In this document: piece by piece, positions 17,968 to 26,995 of the stretch
Layout of the letters: each line of letters opens with the position of its first letter
How positions within the stretch are numbered: the first letter of the stretch is position 1
Origin: JANOBD01 sp031411495
GTDB taxonomy: Bacteria; Planctomycetota; Phycisphaerae; Tepidisphaerales; Tepidisphaeraceae
DNA length: 64,000 nt
Assembly (NCBI GenBank): GCA_031411495.1
Contig: JANOBD010000053.1
Location: 36,188 to 100,187 of the forward strand
Direction: 5' to 3'
Program-made: the position numbers and the translations under genes
Notes under the pieces: model-generated
Seen by the model: only the letters and a program-made list of their open reading frames with translations
What the model was told of the DNA's origin: nothing
Databases searched by the model: none

Positions 17968-18930
17968 TCAATCCCTCACCAACATCAGCATCGCGACGCC
18001 CGCAACGGCGATCAGCGCGCCGATCACCGCGCGCAACGTGATGTGTTCTTTCTGGACGAATGCCGCGATCGGCAGCATCAGAATCGGAACCATGCCGGCG
18101 AGCGTTGAGGTCACGCCGGCGGGGATGCGCGCCACCGAGCCGTTGAACAGCGAAACGCCGAGAAAGGGCCCCGCGAACGCGCCGATCGTGAGGTAAAGCA
18201 TCGCCTTGCCGTTGCCCAGCGCCGCCAGCGTGTCGCGCGTCCGGCGCGTGACGAGGATGAACAGGAGGAACAACGGGATCGCGGCGGCGGCACGGATCTG
18301 CGTCGAGGCGAACATGTCGAACCTTCCGTGCGCGAACGCGTGCGAGGTCAACACCGAGCCGACGCCTTGCCCGAGCGCGCCGAGCATCCCGAGCGTGATC
18401 CCCCAGCGCGACACGGGCACATCGCGGACACGAGGCGGTGTTTGCTGACTTTCGGGATCGGTCAGGCTCGGCGAGGGGAGCGGGCGCATCTTCGACCGCT
18501 CGGCCACCACCCACATCACGCCGGCGATTGTGATGAAGATGCCCAGCGACTGAAGCGGAACCAGTTTCGTCCCGAGCGCGACAAAGTCGGTGATGGCGGC
18601 GAATGCCGGCGCGAGCGCCATCAGCAACGTCGATCGTCGCGCGCCGATGAGAACGAACGCGCGAAAGAGCGTCAGATCGCCGATGAAGAACCCCACGACG
18701 CCGGAGAGAGCAAGCCACGTCGCCTGGTGAGGCGAGGCGTCCAGCGGCAATGGCCGGCCCCGATAGATGCTGCAGACGACGGTGAGCATCAACACCGCCA
18801 GCACCAGTCTGATGAGGTTGACCGGGACCGAGCCGGCGCGGCGCGATGCCTCGGCGAACGCCAGTGCACTGAAGGTCCAGCAAAAGGCCGTGCAAAGGCC
18901 CAGCAGCGCGCCGAGGTGGTAGTCGGACAT
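17968..18930 (-). CDS. EamA/DMT-family transporter
   Basis: 320 aa from ATG 18930 (MSDYHLGALLGLCTAFCWTF). Ten hydrophobic helices in two five-helix halves, the drug/metabolite transporter plan; the first half ends near VALGTKLVPLQSLGIFITIAG and the second shows the matching EHITLRAVIGALIAVAGVAML. Members export amino acids, nucleosides or other metabolites by proton exchange. Substrate cannot be read. The longer frame to 18999 has no better start. It is divergent from xylA. Confidence 0.85.
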   Translation of the reverse strand: MSDYHLGALLGLCTAFCWTFSALAFAEASRRAGSVPVNLIRLVLAVLMLTVVCSIYRGRPLPLDASPHQATWLALSGVVGFFIGDLTLFRAFVLIGARRSTLLMALAPAFAAITDFVALGTKLVPLQSLGIFITIAGVMWVVAERSKMRPLPSPSLTDPESQQTPPRVRDVPVSRWGITLGMLGALGQGVGSVLTSHAFAHGRFDMFASTQIRAAAAIPLFLLFILVTRRTRDTLAALGNGKAMLYLTIGAFAGPFLGVSLFNGSVARIPAGVTSTLAGMVPILMLPIAAFVQKEHITLRAVIGALIAVAGVAMLMLVRD

Positions 18931-19437
18931 GGGCCGCCGACGGTAGAGGGACGCGTCGATCCGGTCAAAGCCGATGAGGGCCTCGCCACCTTTGCACAAG
19001 CGCCACCGACCAATTTCCCTTTACGGGGAAGCAAAGCAGCTGGAGCGTCGAGGGCGAACCGAATGCAGGTGCGCCGGAACACCCGATGCCGCCATGTCAA
19101 TCTGTGCTAAGCAGGTCGGGATCCGCGCGTGAGCAGCCCCGGCAACACGCGGCTGGGTGATACCGCCGGTCGACGCGTCGTTGGCCGGGTGGGGCAGTCC
19201 GGGCGCGAATGTTCGAGGCGAAATCGATTCCCGCGGCGCGCGTCCGGCCAACGCGTGCGAACCGTCCGATCCGGCGGTCGTCAGGGGGAGACCGAACAAT
19301 GCAGGAATATGCACTGGGTAACCGATTACTTGTCACACCCATCGCGTTCGACGTCCTTGATCTTGTCCTTCCGTTCCCCGACACTCGCCACGACACATTC
19401 TTTCGCTTGCGATGCGCAGGGCACAGGAGATCCTTTC
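18931..19437. other. Gene-free region between EamA gene and xylA
   Basis: 507 bases with no convincing reading frame. It holds the leader of xylA, including CAGGAGA just before the start, and one operator-like palindrome at 19317-19330 (separate entry). Otherwise I see nothing in it. Confidence 0.5.
19317..19330. promoter_or_regulatory. Candidate LacI-family operator upstream of xylA
   Basis: GGTAACCGATTACT contains GTAA-CCGA-TTAC, an almost symmetric palindrome around a central CG, the pattern typical of LacI-family repressor sites. It lies about 110 bases before the xylA start. No LacI-family gene is in the window, so the assignment is a hypothesis. Confidence 0.35.
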
Positions 19438-20607
19438 ATGAGCAGTGGTTTCACCCCCGACAAAAAGTACAAGTTCACCTTCGGCCTCTGGACGGTCGGC
19501 AACCCCGGCCGCGACCCGTTCGGCGGTCCGACCCGGCCGCAGCTCTCCGTCGGCCAGATCTGTGACCTGCTCGGCGACGTCGGCGCGTACGGCGTGAACT
19601 TCCACGACAATGACATGATCCCCATCGACGCCACGCTCCAGCAGGCAGACGTGATCAAGAAAGAAATGCGCAAGGGCCTGAAGGACAACGGCCTGACGGT
19701 GCCGATGGCGACGACGAACCTCTTCAGCGATCCGGTTTTCAAAGACGGCGCGTTCACCAGCAACAACGCCAAGATCCGCGCCTACGCGATCCAGAAAACC
19801 ATGCGTGCGATGGATCTCGGCGCCGAGTTCGGCGCGAAGATCTACGTCTTCTGGGGCGGCCGCGAAGGCGTCGAGAGTGATGCCACCAAGAATCCGGTCG
19901 ACGCCATCAAGCGCTTCCGCGAAGCGATCGACTTCCTGTGCGAGTATTCGATCGAGAAAAACTACGGCTACAAGTTCGCGTTCGAAGCCAAGCCCAACGA
20001 ACCGCGCGGACACATCTACTTCGCCGTCACCGGCAGCTATCTCGCGTTTATCCCCACGTTGAAGCACGCCGACATGTGCGGCGTGAACCCGGAGGTCGCC
20101 CACGAGCACATGGCAGGGCTCAACTTCGTTCACCAAGTGGCGGCTGCGCTGGAAAGCAAGAAGCTCTTCCACATCGATCTCAATGATCAGGAGTTCGGCC
20201 GCTACGACCAGGACTTCCGCTTCGGCAGCGTGAACCCGAAGCACGCGTTCTTCCTCGTGAAACTGCTCGAAGACTACAAGTACAACGGCCCGCGCCATTT
20301 CGATGGCCACGCCTTCCGCCAGAGCGACTACGAGGATGTGAAGGAGTTCGCCCGCGGCTGCATGCGGACGTACCAGCTCATGGCCGAGAAGGCCAAGAAG
20401 TGGAACGAGGACAAGGAAATCCAGCAACTGGTTCGCGAGGTCAACGTGCAGGACCAGGGCCTCTCGAAGCTGACCAAGGAATACTCCACCGGCAACGCGA
20501 AGAAGTTGCTCGAAGCGAATCTCGATCGCGAAGAGCTGGCCAAGGCAAGGTTGCCTTATGAGCGGCTGGATCAGTTGACGATGGAAGTGCTGTTCGGCAC
20601 GCGGTAG
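19438..20607 (+). CDS. xylA: Xylose isomerase (class I)
   Basis: 389 aa from ATG 19438 with CAGGAGA 7 bases upstream; the frame is open to 19129 but earlier codons lack a ribosome site. Length and sequence fit the short class I (actinobacterial-type) xylose isomerases: GLWTVGNPGRDPFG at the start, catalytic-region VNFHDND, metal-binding glutamate in FAFEAKPNEPRGH, the metal cluster HIDLNDQEFGRYDQDFRFG, and HFDGHAFRQSDYED. It interconverts D-xylose and D-xylulose (also glucose and fructose) in the cytoplasm using two divalent metals. No xylB kinase is adjacent. Confidence 0.95.
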   Translation: MSSGFTPDKKYKFTFGLWTVGNPGRDPFGGPTRPQLSVGQICDLLGDVGAYGVNFHDNDMIPIDATLQQADVIKKEMRKGLKDNGLTVPMATTNLFSDPVFKDGAFTSNNAKIRAYAIQKTMRAMDLGAEFGAKIYVFWGGREGVESDATKNPVDAIKRFREAIDFLCEYSIEKNYGYKFAFEAKPNEPRGHIYFAVTGSYLAFIPTLKHADMCGVNPEVAHEHMAGLNFVHQVAAALESKKLFHIDLNDQEFGRYDQDFRFGSVNPKHAFFLVKLLEDYKYNGPRHFDGHAFRQSDYEDVKEFARGCMRTYQLMAEKAKKWNEDKEIQQLVREVNVQDQGLSKLTKEYSTGNAKKLLEANLDREELAKARLPYERLDQLTMEVLFGTR

Positions 20608-20632
20608 GAGTGATGTGAGGGATTTGATTGAA

Positions 20633-20740
20633 GACCCGTGTTCGCTTTTAGCTCACAGCGCGGCGTGATTGCGCATTGGAAGCGCGAACGGGTCTTGAAA
20701 ACTCACGCCGCGCTGTGAGCCTCGAGCGAACACGCGGGTC
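20633..20740. repeat. REP-like long palindrome, copy 1 (upstream of RAYT)
   Basis: The left arm (20633-20668) begins GACCCGTGTTCGCT and ends GCTCACAGCGCGGCGTGA. The right arm (20703-20740) is its reverse complement, TCACGCCGCGCTGTGAGC then AGCGAACACGCGGGTC, with one small internal loop and about 34 bases between arms. The same palindrome recurs at 21391-21494 on the far side of the transposase-like gene. It may also terminate xylA transcription. Confidence 0.85.
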
Positions 20741-20787
20741 CAGAAACCTCTCGCAATTCTGAATACTCACCGTTACCGTCGCCATCA

Positions 20788-21322
20788 TGCACTCCGACTC
20801 GAAGCGTCGGCGGCATATCATCCTCAACACGCGCTGCTCTTGGCTTCATGGGATCCTCGCGGGTTTCGCGACCACCATCATCGCATCCACTCCAGCGGCG
20901 ACTATCGCAATCCACCACCCGCAGGCGAACACGCGGGGCTTCATCGCTGGATGAAAAAACGTGCGGAACCGAAAGTCGTGTTCGAAGAGTCACTTTGGCA
21001 GACAATCGCAGACGCAATTCGATTCAAGCTTGACGAGCGTCACCACGACCTTGTGGCGATCGCAGTGGGTGCCGTCCATGTCCATGTTCTGGCCAACCTG
21101 CCTGACGACCCGGCTGCCTACAAACACGAAATCGGTGTCGCGAAGCGATTCACCACTGAGCAAGTGAAAGACTGTCTCACCGGCCAACTCTGGGCGCAGG
21201 GCGGCACGTTCAAGCCGATTCGCGATCGCGCCCATCCGGTAAACGTCTTTCACTACATTACTGCGAAACAGAAACCCGCATGGGTGTGGGATCGGAAGAT
21301 CGGCGGGAGGTTGGTGGAGTGA
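20788..21322 (+). pseudogene. REP-associated tyrosine transposase (RAYT/Y1-type), frameshifted
   Basis: The intact downstream frame (to 21322) holds the HUH motif in VGAVHVHVLANLP and the candidate nucleophile tyrosine in VFHYITAKQK, followed by the tryptophan-rich AWVWDRK ending of this family. Y1 transposases of the RAYT group cut single-stranded DNA at REP palindromes. The N-terminus is split: frame from ATG 20788 gives RRHIILNTRCSWLHG, then the expected DPRGFRDHHHRIHSSGDY lies in the +1 frame from about 20852. Adding one G in the GGG at 20850-20852 joins them into TWLHGDPRGFR-like family sequence, from memory of relatives. A TTG start at 20840 would give a shortened protein. Confidence 0.75.
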
Positions 21323-21390
21323 GCCGGGCACTGTGCGGAGAGTCCTCTGGATAGAAGAGCCTCTGCTGTAGAAGACCTGTTATTGGACAA

Positions 21391-21494
21391 GACCCGCGTG
21401 TTCGCCTTCGGCTCACAGCGCGGCGTGAGGAGTTAACCTGAGGCCTATTGTGTCCGCCACGCCGCGTTGTGAGCGTCAAGCGAACACGCGGGTC
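21391..21494. repeat. REP-like long palindrome, copy 2 (downstream of RAYT)
   Basis: The left arm 21391-21428 runs GACCCGCGTGTTCGCC ... GCTCACAGCGCGGCGTGA; the right arm 21459-21494 runs CACGCCGCGTTGTGAGC ... AGCGAACACGCGGGTC. It is nearly identical in arms to the copy at 20633-20740, but the spacer between the arms differs, as expected for inverted REP pairs (BIME-like units) rather than a simple duplication. Confidence 0.85.
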
Positions 21495-21577
21495 CATCCC
21501 AAAACACAAGGGCACGCAGATTTTCCCTGTTCTCCGCCCCTTCCGCAGGTAACCTGCTTCACCTGCAAAGGAACCGC

Positions 21578-24500
21578 ATGACCTCGCTGCCGCAGCTATC
21601 GAACTCCGCCGATCTCGAACGACTTGCATCCAGGCTGCGCGGCATCCTGCGCGGCGAAGTCCGCTTCTCTACGCACGATCGATTGCTCTATTCGACCGAC
21701 GCGTCGGTGTACCAGGTGACGCCGCTGGGCGTCGTCACGCCGGTGGATGCTGACGATGTGACGGCATTGATGCGCTTTGCGGACCATGAGAAGGTGCCGG
21801 TGCTCCCGCGCGGCGGCGGAACATCGCTCGCCGGGCAGTGTACGAACCGTGCCGTCGTGGCCGACCTCTCACCACATTTTCGCAAGGTACTCACCGTCGA
21901 CATCGAGAAGGGCGAGTGTCTGGTCGAGCCGGGTATCGGCGTCGATGAACTCAACCGCGCGCTCGCGGCGAAGAACGTGCCGCTCTTTTTCGCGCCAGAT
22001 CCGGCGACGAGTGCCCACTGCGCCATCGGCGGCTGCATCGGCAACAACGCGGCCGGCGCGCGGTCGATACAGTATGGCCGCACGAGCGAGAACCTGCTCG
22101 GCGTCGAAGTGGTCCTGCCCGGCGGCGACAAGCTGTGGCTCGAACCCGGCGCGGGCGCGCGCGATCACCGCGCGCTCACGCTGGCCTATCGTGTGGCCGA
22201 CCTTTGCCGCGAATATGCCGACCTGATTCGCGCGCGTTTCCCCAAAACCATTCGTCGTAACGCGGGCTACGGGCTCGACCTCGTTCTCAAGCAACTCGAC
22301 GCCGGCGTCGCCGAGCGCGAATTGGATCTCTCGGGCCTCATCTGTGGAAGCGAAGGCACGTTGGCGATGATCACCCGCGCCAAGCTGAAGCTCCATCCGA
22401 TTCCGAAAGTGCGCGGCCTGGCGATCCTCGCGTTCGCGACCCTCGAAGATGCGATGGACGCGGTTGTGCCGATCGTGGGAACCAACCCCAGCGCGGTGGA
22501 ACTGCTCGACGACGTCGTCCTGGACGCGGCTCGGCTGAACAACGAGTGCAGGAAATACCTCTCGCTGGTTCCACCCGCTGGCGGCATTGAGCCGAAGGCG
22601 ATTTTGTATGTGGAATACCAGTCGACGGAAGATGCGAAAGCAATCGAGGCGAAGTTTGCCGAGCTCAAGGCGCTCTCAAGCCTGGGTCGCGCGGCCCTTG
22701 CCACCTATCTGGACGCGGCGTCGATGGGCAAACTCTGGGCGCTCCGCAAGGCCGGCGAGCCGCTCCTGCATGGCATGCCCGGCAACCGCAAGCCGCAGAC
22801 GTTCGTGGAAGACAACGCCGTGCCGGTCGAGAACCTCGCGCGGTTCGTCGTCGAGTTTAAGAAGATCGTCGCGCGGCACGGCACCCATGCCGCGTATTAC
22901 GCGCACGCGTCCGTCGGCGTGTTGCACGTTCGACCGCTGATCGATCTCCATGCCGACGCCGATCGCGAGATCATGCGCAAGATCGCGGTGGAGGTGGCCG
23001 ACCTGGCCCGCGACTGCGGCGGCGTGATGAGCGGCGAGCACGGCGACGGCCGCGTTCGCGGACCGCTGCTCGAGCGCTTCTACGGCCCGGAATTGATGAC
23101 CGCGTTCCGCAAGCTCAAGGCGATCTTCGATCCAAACGGCATCATGAACCCGGGAATGATCGTCGATGTCGGACCGATCGAATCGATCACCGACAATCTG
23201 CGGACCGACGAAGTGACGCACGGCGCGCCGGTCGATCAGATCGACACGTACTACGACTACGAAGACCAGCACGGCTTCCGCGGCGCGGCCGAGATGTGCA
23301 ACGGCGCCGGCGTCTGTCGCAAGACCAGCGGCGGCACGATGTGCCCGAGCTACCGCGGCACGCTCGATGAACGCCATGCCACGCGGGGTCGCGGCAACGC
23401 GCTGCGCATGGCGATCAGCGGGCAGTTTTCGAAACACGATCGCCACGGAGCCAAGCCGACGCCCGATTGGAACGATCCCGCGACGAAGCAAACCCTCGAC
23501 CTCTGCTTGAGCTGCAAGGCCTGCAAGAGCGAGTGCCCGAGCAACGTCGACATCTCGCGCCTCAAGGCCGAGTACCAGGCGCAGAGTTACAAGCTTACGG
23601 GCGCGCCATTGAAAGCGCGCGTGTTCGGACACGTGCGGAAACTGAATGAGCTCGGCTCGATCCTGCCCGGTGTCGCGAACTTCGTGAACCGGATCGGCTT
23701 GGTTCGATCGATTCTGAATCGCGTGCTCCATCTCGCACCGCAGCGCTCGATGCCGCCGTTTGGGAAGTCGCTGTACAGCTGGTTCCGCAAGCGGGACGCG
23801 GATGTGCGAAAGCAGAGTCGCTCGCAAACAGCCAATTCGAACCCCCTCACCCTAACCCTCTCCCCCGAGTACCGGGGCGAGGGGACCAAAAATGCAACGC
23901 GGCCGAAAGTCGTCTTCTACGCCGACTGCTTCGCCACCTACAACGAGCCCCACGTCGGCCAGGCCGCGATCAAAGTGTTGCAGGCGTGCGGGTACGAAGT
24001 GTTTATGCCGAGTGTCGGCTGTTGCGGCCGGGCGATGATGTCGACCGGTCTGCTCAAGGACGCGATCTGGGAGGCCGATCAGGTGCTTCTCAAGCTGCGG
24101 CCGCTGATCGATGACGAGAACGTCGTCGCGATCGTCGCGTGCGAGCCGAGTTGTGTGAGCGCATTCAAGGACGACTGGCTGCAGCTCAAGCTCACCACCT
24201 CGATGGAGACGCGCAAAAAGCTCGCGAGCAAGGCGATGATGGTCGAGGAGTTCGTCGAGGCGTTCTGGGACAAGCATCCGACGCGGCCGACGATCAAGCC
24301 CCAAAACCTCGACGTCATCCTGCACGGCCACTGCCATCAGAAGGCGCTCTGGGGCGATGTCACCAGCAGCGCGCTGCTGAAGCGCCTCGTCGGCGAGGGT
24401 TCCGCATCGGCAGGAGGTCGCGTCACCACGCTCGCCTCTGGCTGCTGCGGCATGGCCGGCTCGTTCGGGTACGACGCGAGCAAGTACGAACTCTCGATGA

Positions 24501-24661
24501 GGATCGGCGAACTCAGCGTCTTCCCGCCCATCCGCGCCGCCGCGAAGGAGACGGTCATCTGCGCGCCAGGAACGAGTTGCCGCCACCAGATCCACGATGG
24601 CACTCAGCGTCACGCGCTCCATCCGATCGAACTCGCCGCGAAATTGATGTCAGTCGATTGA
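21578..24661 (+). CDS. FAD-linked oxidase / Fe-S subunit fusion (D-2-hydroxyacid or D-lactate dehydrogenase type)
   Basis: 1027 aa. AAAGGA precedes the ATG. Residues ~35-270 form the FAD-binding PCMH domain (VLPRGGGTSLAGQC; AIGGCIGNNAAGARSIQYGRT). Residues ~280-545 form the FAD-oxidase C-domain, with GVMSGEHGDGRVRGPLLE. Next come two 4Fe-4S segments (CNGAGVCRKTSGGTMCPSYRG; CLSCKACKSECPSNV) and two CCG domains (SVGCCGRAM; SGCCGMAGSFGYD). This fuses GlcD-like and GlcF-like parts, as in YdiJ-type enzymes, which oxidise D-2-hydroxyacids and pass electrons to the membrane. A short palindromic repeat is inserted in frame at 23842-23887, in the linker between the two halves. Confidence 0.9.
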   Translation: MTSLPQLSNSADLERLASRLRGILRGEVRFSTHDRLLYSTDASVYQVTPLGVVTPVDADDVTALMRFADHEKVPVLPRGGGTSLAGQCTNRAVVADLSPHFRKVLTVDIEKGECLVEPGIGVDELNRALAAKNVPLFFAPDPATSAHCAIGGCIGNNAAGARSIQYGRTSENLLGVEVVLPGGDKLWLEPGAGARDHRALTLAYRVADLCREYADLIRARFPKTIRRNAGYGLDLVLKQLDAGVAERELDLSGLICGSEGTLAMITRAKLKLHPIPKVRGLAILAFATLEDAMDAVVPIVGTNPSAVELLDDVVLDAARLNNECRKYLSLVPPAGGIEPKAILYVEYQSTEDAKAIEAKFAELKALSSLGRAALATYLDAASMGKLWALRKAGEPLLHGMPGNRKPQTFVEDNAVPVENLARFVVEFKKIVARHGTHAAYYAHASVGVLHVRPLIDLHADADREIMRKIAVEVADLARDCGGVMSGEHGDGRVRGPLLERFYGPELMTAFRKLKAIFDPNGIMNPGMIVDVGPIESITDNLRTDEVTHGAPVDQIDTYYDYEDQHGFRGAAEMCNGAGVCRKTSGGTMCPSYRGTLDERHATRGRGNALRMAISGQFSKHDRHGAKPTPDWNDPATKQTLDLCLSCKACKSECPSNVDISRLKAEYQAQSYKLTGAPLKARVFGHVRKLNELGSILPGVANFVNRIGLVRSILNRVLHLAPQRSMPPFGKSLYSWFRKRDADVRKQSRSQTANSNPLTLTLSPEYRGEGTKNATRPKVVFYADCFATYNEPHVGQAAIKVLQACGYEVFMPSVGCCGRAMMSTGLLKDAIWEADQVLLKLRPLIDDENVVAIVACEPSCVSAFKDDWLQLKLTTSMETRKKLASKAMMVEEFVEAFWDKHPTRPTIKPQNLDVILHGHCHQKALWGDVTSSALLKRLVGEGSASAGGRVTTLASGCCGMAGSFGYDASKYELSMRIGELSVFPPIRAAAKETVICAPGTSCRHQIHDGTQRHALHPIELAAKLMSVD
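23842..23887. repeat. Palindromic mini-repeat inserted in frame in dehydrogenase gene
   Basis: CCCCTCACCCTAACCCTCTC, CCCCGAG and TACCGGGGCGAGGGGACC form an imperfect palindrome. It is translated as PLTLTLSPEYRGEG, a peptide that recurs in unrelated bacterial proteins because this DNA element is a widespread interspersed repeat (from memory, not checked). It preserves the frame and falls in the linker before the CCG domains. Confidence 0.7.
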
Positions 24662-24788
24662 CCGTGATTCCACTTTAGGCCCGCTTTTCTAATCGCGCAC
24701 CGCTCGCCGCCGACGGACACGACTTCTAACTTCGTCCGCTCGACTTTTCCCGACCTCGTGACCAGTGACCTTGAACGAAGGGCCGACC

Positions 24789-25652
24789 GTGTTCGAACTC
24801 CTTGCCGCCGCGTCCACTCAAACTGCCGACGGGCACGGCGGCGTCGGCGCGATCACCTCGCTCTGGACCGTGCAGGCGGCGGTCGCGCTGTTCACGCTGA
24901 CGTTGCTCGAGATCGTCCTGGGCATCGACAACATCATCTTCATCTCCATCCTGTCGAAAAAGCTCGGCCCCGACCGCGCCGACAAGGCCCGTGTGATCGG
25001 CTTGGCGCTGGCGATGATCATGCGGGTCGGCCTGCTTCTTTCCATCAGCTGGATCATGAGCCTCACCAACGCCGTGCCCATCCTGAGCGGCGTGATTCAG
25101 CCGATGCTCGGCAACGAACAGCCCTTTAACTGGCGCGACGTCATCCTCCTCGTCGGCGGCCTGTTCCTGATTTACAAGAGCGTCACCGAGATCCATGAGA
25201 AACTCGAAGGTGAGGAACACGAACAGTCGGTCGGCACCGGCGTCTCGTTCTCGAGCGTTCTCGTCCAGATCCTCATCATGGACCTGATCTTCTCGCTCGA
25301 CAGCGTGATTACCGCGGTCGGAATGGTCCAGACGGCGCCCGAGCATCGCAGTGTCGGCCTGACGATCATGATCACCGCCATCGTCATCTCGATCGGCGTG
25401 ATGTTGTTCGCCAGCAAGTCGATCGCGGACTTCGTCGATCGACACCCGACGATCAAGATGCTGGCGCTTTCATTCCTCGTGCTGATCGGCGCGGTGCTGA
25501 TCGTGGACGCCACCCATCGCCATGTGCCCAAGGGATACATCTATTTCAGCATGGCGTTCGCGATCGGCGTCGAACTTTTGAACATGAAACTCCGCCGACG
25601 GGCCACGCCGGTTCATTTGAAACACAAGATCGTGGGCTCGATTTCCGGATGA
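24789..25652 (+). CDS. TerC-family integral membrane protein
   Basis: 287 aa from GTG 24789, chosen because GAAGGG lies 6 bases upstream; GTG 24765 adds 8 residues. About seven helices. The family hallmarks are present: LEIVLGIDNIIFIS with its acidic pair in the first helix and DLIFSLDSVITAVGM in the middle, each carrying conserved Asp. TerC/YjbE/Alx proteins are linked to metal (manganese) export and to tellurite resistance. It lies ~130 bases upstream of a Ca2+/H+ antiporter, so both may handle divalent cations. Confidence 0.9.
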   Translation: MFELLAAASTQTADGHGGVGAITSLWTVQAAVALFTLTLLEIVLGIDNIIFISILSKKLGPDRADKARVIGLALAMIMRVGLLLSISWIMSLTNAVPILSGVIQPMLGNEQPFNWRDVILLVGGLFLIYKSVTEIHEKLEGEEHEQSVGTGVSFSSVLVQILIMDLIFSLDSVITAVGMVQTAPEHRSVGLTIMITAIVISIGVMLFASKSIADFVDRHPTIKMLALSFLVLIGAVLIVDATHRHVPKGYIYFSMAFAIGVELLNMKLRRRATPVHLKHKIVGSISG

Positions 25653-25780
25653 AGCGCGACATCGACTGCGCGGCCGGGATCGCCGCCACCAATCGAAGCC
25701 GGCTGTGCGGCTTGATATGGCCCCATCGTTACTCCTGGGCCTGTGCAGTGTGAACGAGCCGGACGATCCTGTAGGAATCG

Positions 25781-26995
25781 ATGTCGTCGGGGCCCCGCCC
25801 CGGTGGAATGACGCATTACTTCGTGCACAATGCGCCCGCAATGAAGTACGTCAACAGTCTCGGTTACATCGCGATCTTCGCGGCATTCATCGTTCACTTC
25901 CTCATCGGGAAAGGGGAGGCGTGGGAGCCGATCGCAACCTTCATTCTCGCGGGCCTTGGCGTGATTCCGCTGGCGCACCTGATGGGCGAAGCCACCGAGG
26001 TGCTCAGTGCCCGTGCCGGGCCGACCTGGGGCGGATTGCTCAACGCCACCTTCGGCAACGCGGCCGAACTCATCATCGCCATCATCGCGCTCTCCAAGGG
26101 CCTGAACGAAATAGTGAAGGCCTCCCTCACGGGTTCGATCCTGGGCAACCTGCTCCTGGTCGGCGGGGCGGCGATGTTTGCCGGCGGCTGGAAACGAGAG
26201 AAGCAGTCGTTCAACGCCAAGAGCGCCGAGACCAGCGTCGGCCTGCTCGCGGTGGCCGTCGCGGCGATGCTGGTCCCCGCGATTTTCCACTTCACCGCCG
26301 AAAAATTGCACGATCGGCAGATCCACGAGCACGAACTCGGCGTCTCAATGGCCACCAGCGTGATCCTGATCGTCGTCTACGTGCTCGGCCTGTTATTCAC
26401 GCTCAAAACGCACAAACACATCCTCTCGCCACCGCCGACCTTGGATGAAACCACCGGCCACGAGACGCATCGCCACGGCCCGAAGTGGAGTGTCGGCTTC
26501 GCGGTCGGCATGTTGCTTGCGGCGTCGGTGGGGATCGGGCTCGTGGCCGAACTGCTCGTGGGCAGTGCCGAGAGCGTCGCCCACCAGTTCGGCTGGAGCG
26601 ACGTCTTCATCGGCGTGATCCTGCTGGCGATCATCGGCAACGCCGCCGAGCATTCGACGGCGATTCTCTGCTCGCTGAGAGACGACATGGATACGGCGAT
26701 GACGATCACGTTCCAGTCGAGCCTGCAGATCGCACTTTTCGTCACGCCGTTCCTCGTTCTGTTGAGCGCGGGAATGGTGAGCATGGGAATGGGGCACGCG
26801 ACACGGCTGGACCTGGTCTTCACGCCGATGGAAATCGTGGCGGTAATGCTCGCGGTATTGACGGTGATCGTGGTGTGCATCAATGGCGAAACGAACTGGC
26901 TCGAGGGGGCGATGCTGCTCGCCTTATACGCGATCCTGGCGGTGGCGTTCTTCTACCTGCCGATGTCGGCGGGCGGCGCGGTGGCGCACGAGTGA
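25781..26995 (+). CDS. Calcium/proton exchanger (CaX family)
   Basis: 404 aa from ATG 25781 (TAGGA 5 bases upstream); starts at 25808 or 25841 are possible, the last beginning directly before the first helix. Eleven helices in two homologous halves, each with the family's alpha-repeat: NATFGNAAELIIAIIAL in the first and GNAAEHSTAILCSLRDDMD in the second, including the ion-coordinating glutamates. A histidine-rich cytoplasmic loop (ETTGHETHRHGPK) separates the halves. It exports cytoplasmic calcium in exchange for protons. Confidence 0.92.
   Translation: MSSGPRPGGMTHYFVHNAPAMKYVNSLGYIAIFAAFIVHFLIGKGEAWEPIATFILAGLGVIPLAHLMGEATEVLSARAGPTWGGLLNATFGNAAELIIAIIALSKGLNEIVKASLTGSILGNLLLVGGAAMFAGGWKREKQSFNAKSAETSVGLLAVAVAAMLVPAIFHFTAEKLHDRQIHEHELGVSMATSVILIVVYVLGLLFTLKTHKHILSPPPTLDETTGHETHRHGPKWSVGFAVGMLLAASVGIGLVAELLVGSAESVAHQFGWSDVFIGVILLAIIGNAAEHSTAILCSLRDDMDTAMTITFQSSLQIALFVTPFLVLLSAGMVSMGMGHATRLDLVFTPMEIVAVMLAVLTVIVVCINGETNWLEGAMLLALYAILAVAFFYLPMSAGGAVAHE

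Noticed and set aside
20633..21494. Classical IS element with terminal inverted repeats
   Set aside because: Each flank is itself a complete palindrome rather than one arm of an inverted pair, the gene is a Y1/HUH type that does not use such ends, and no target-site duplication is seen.
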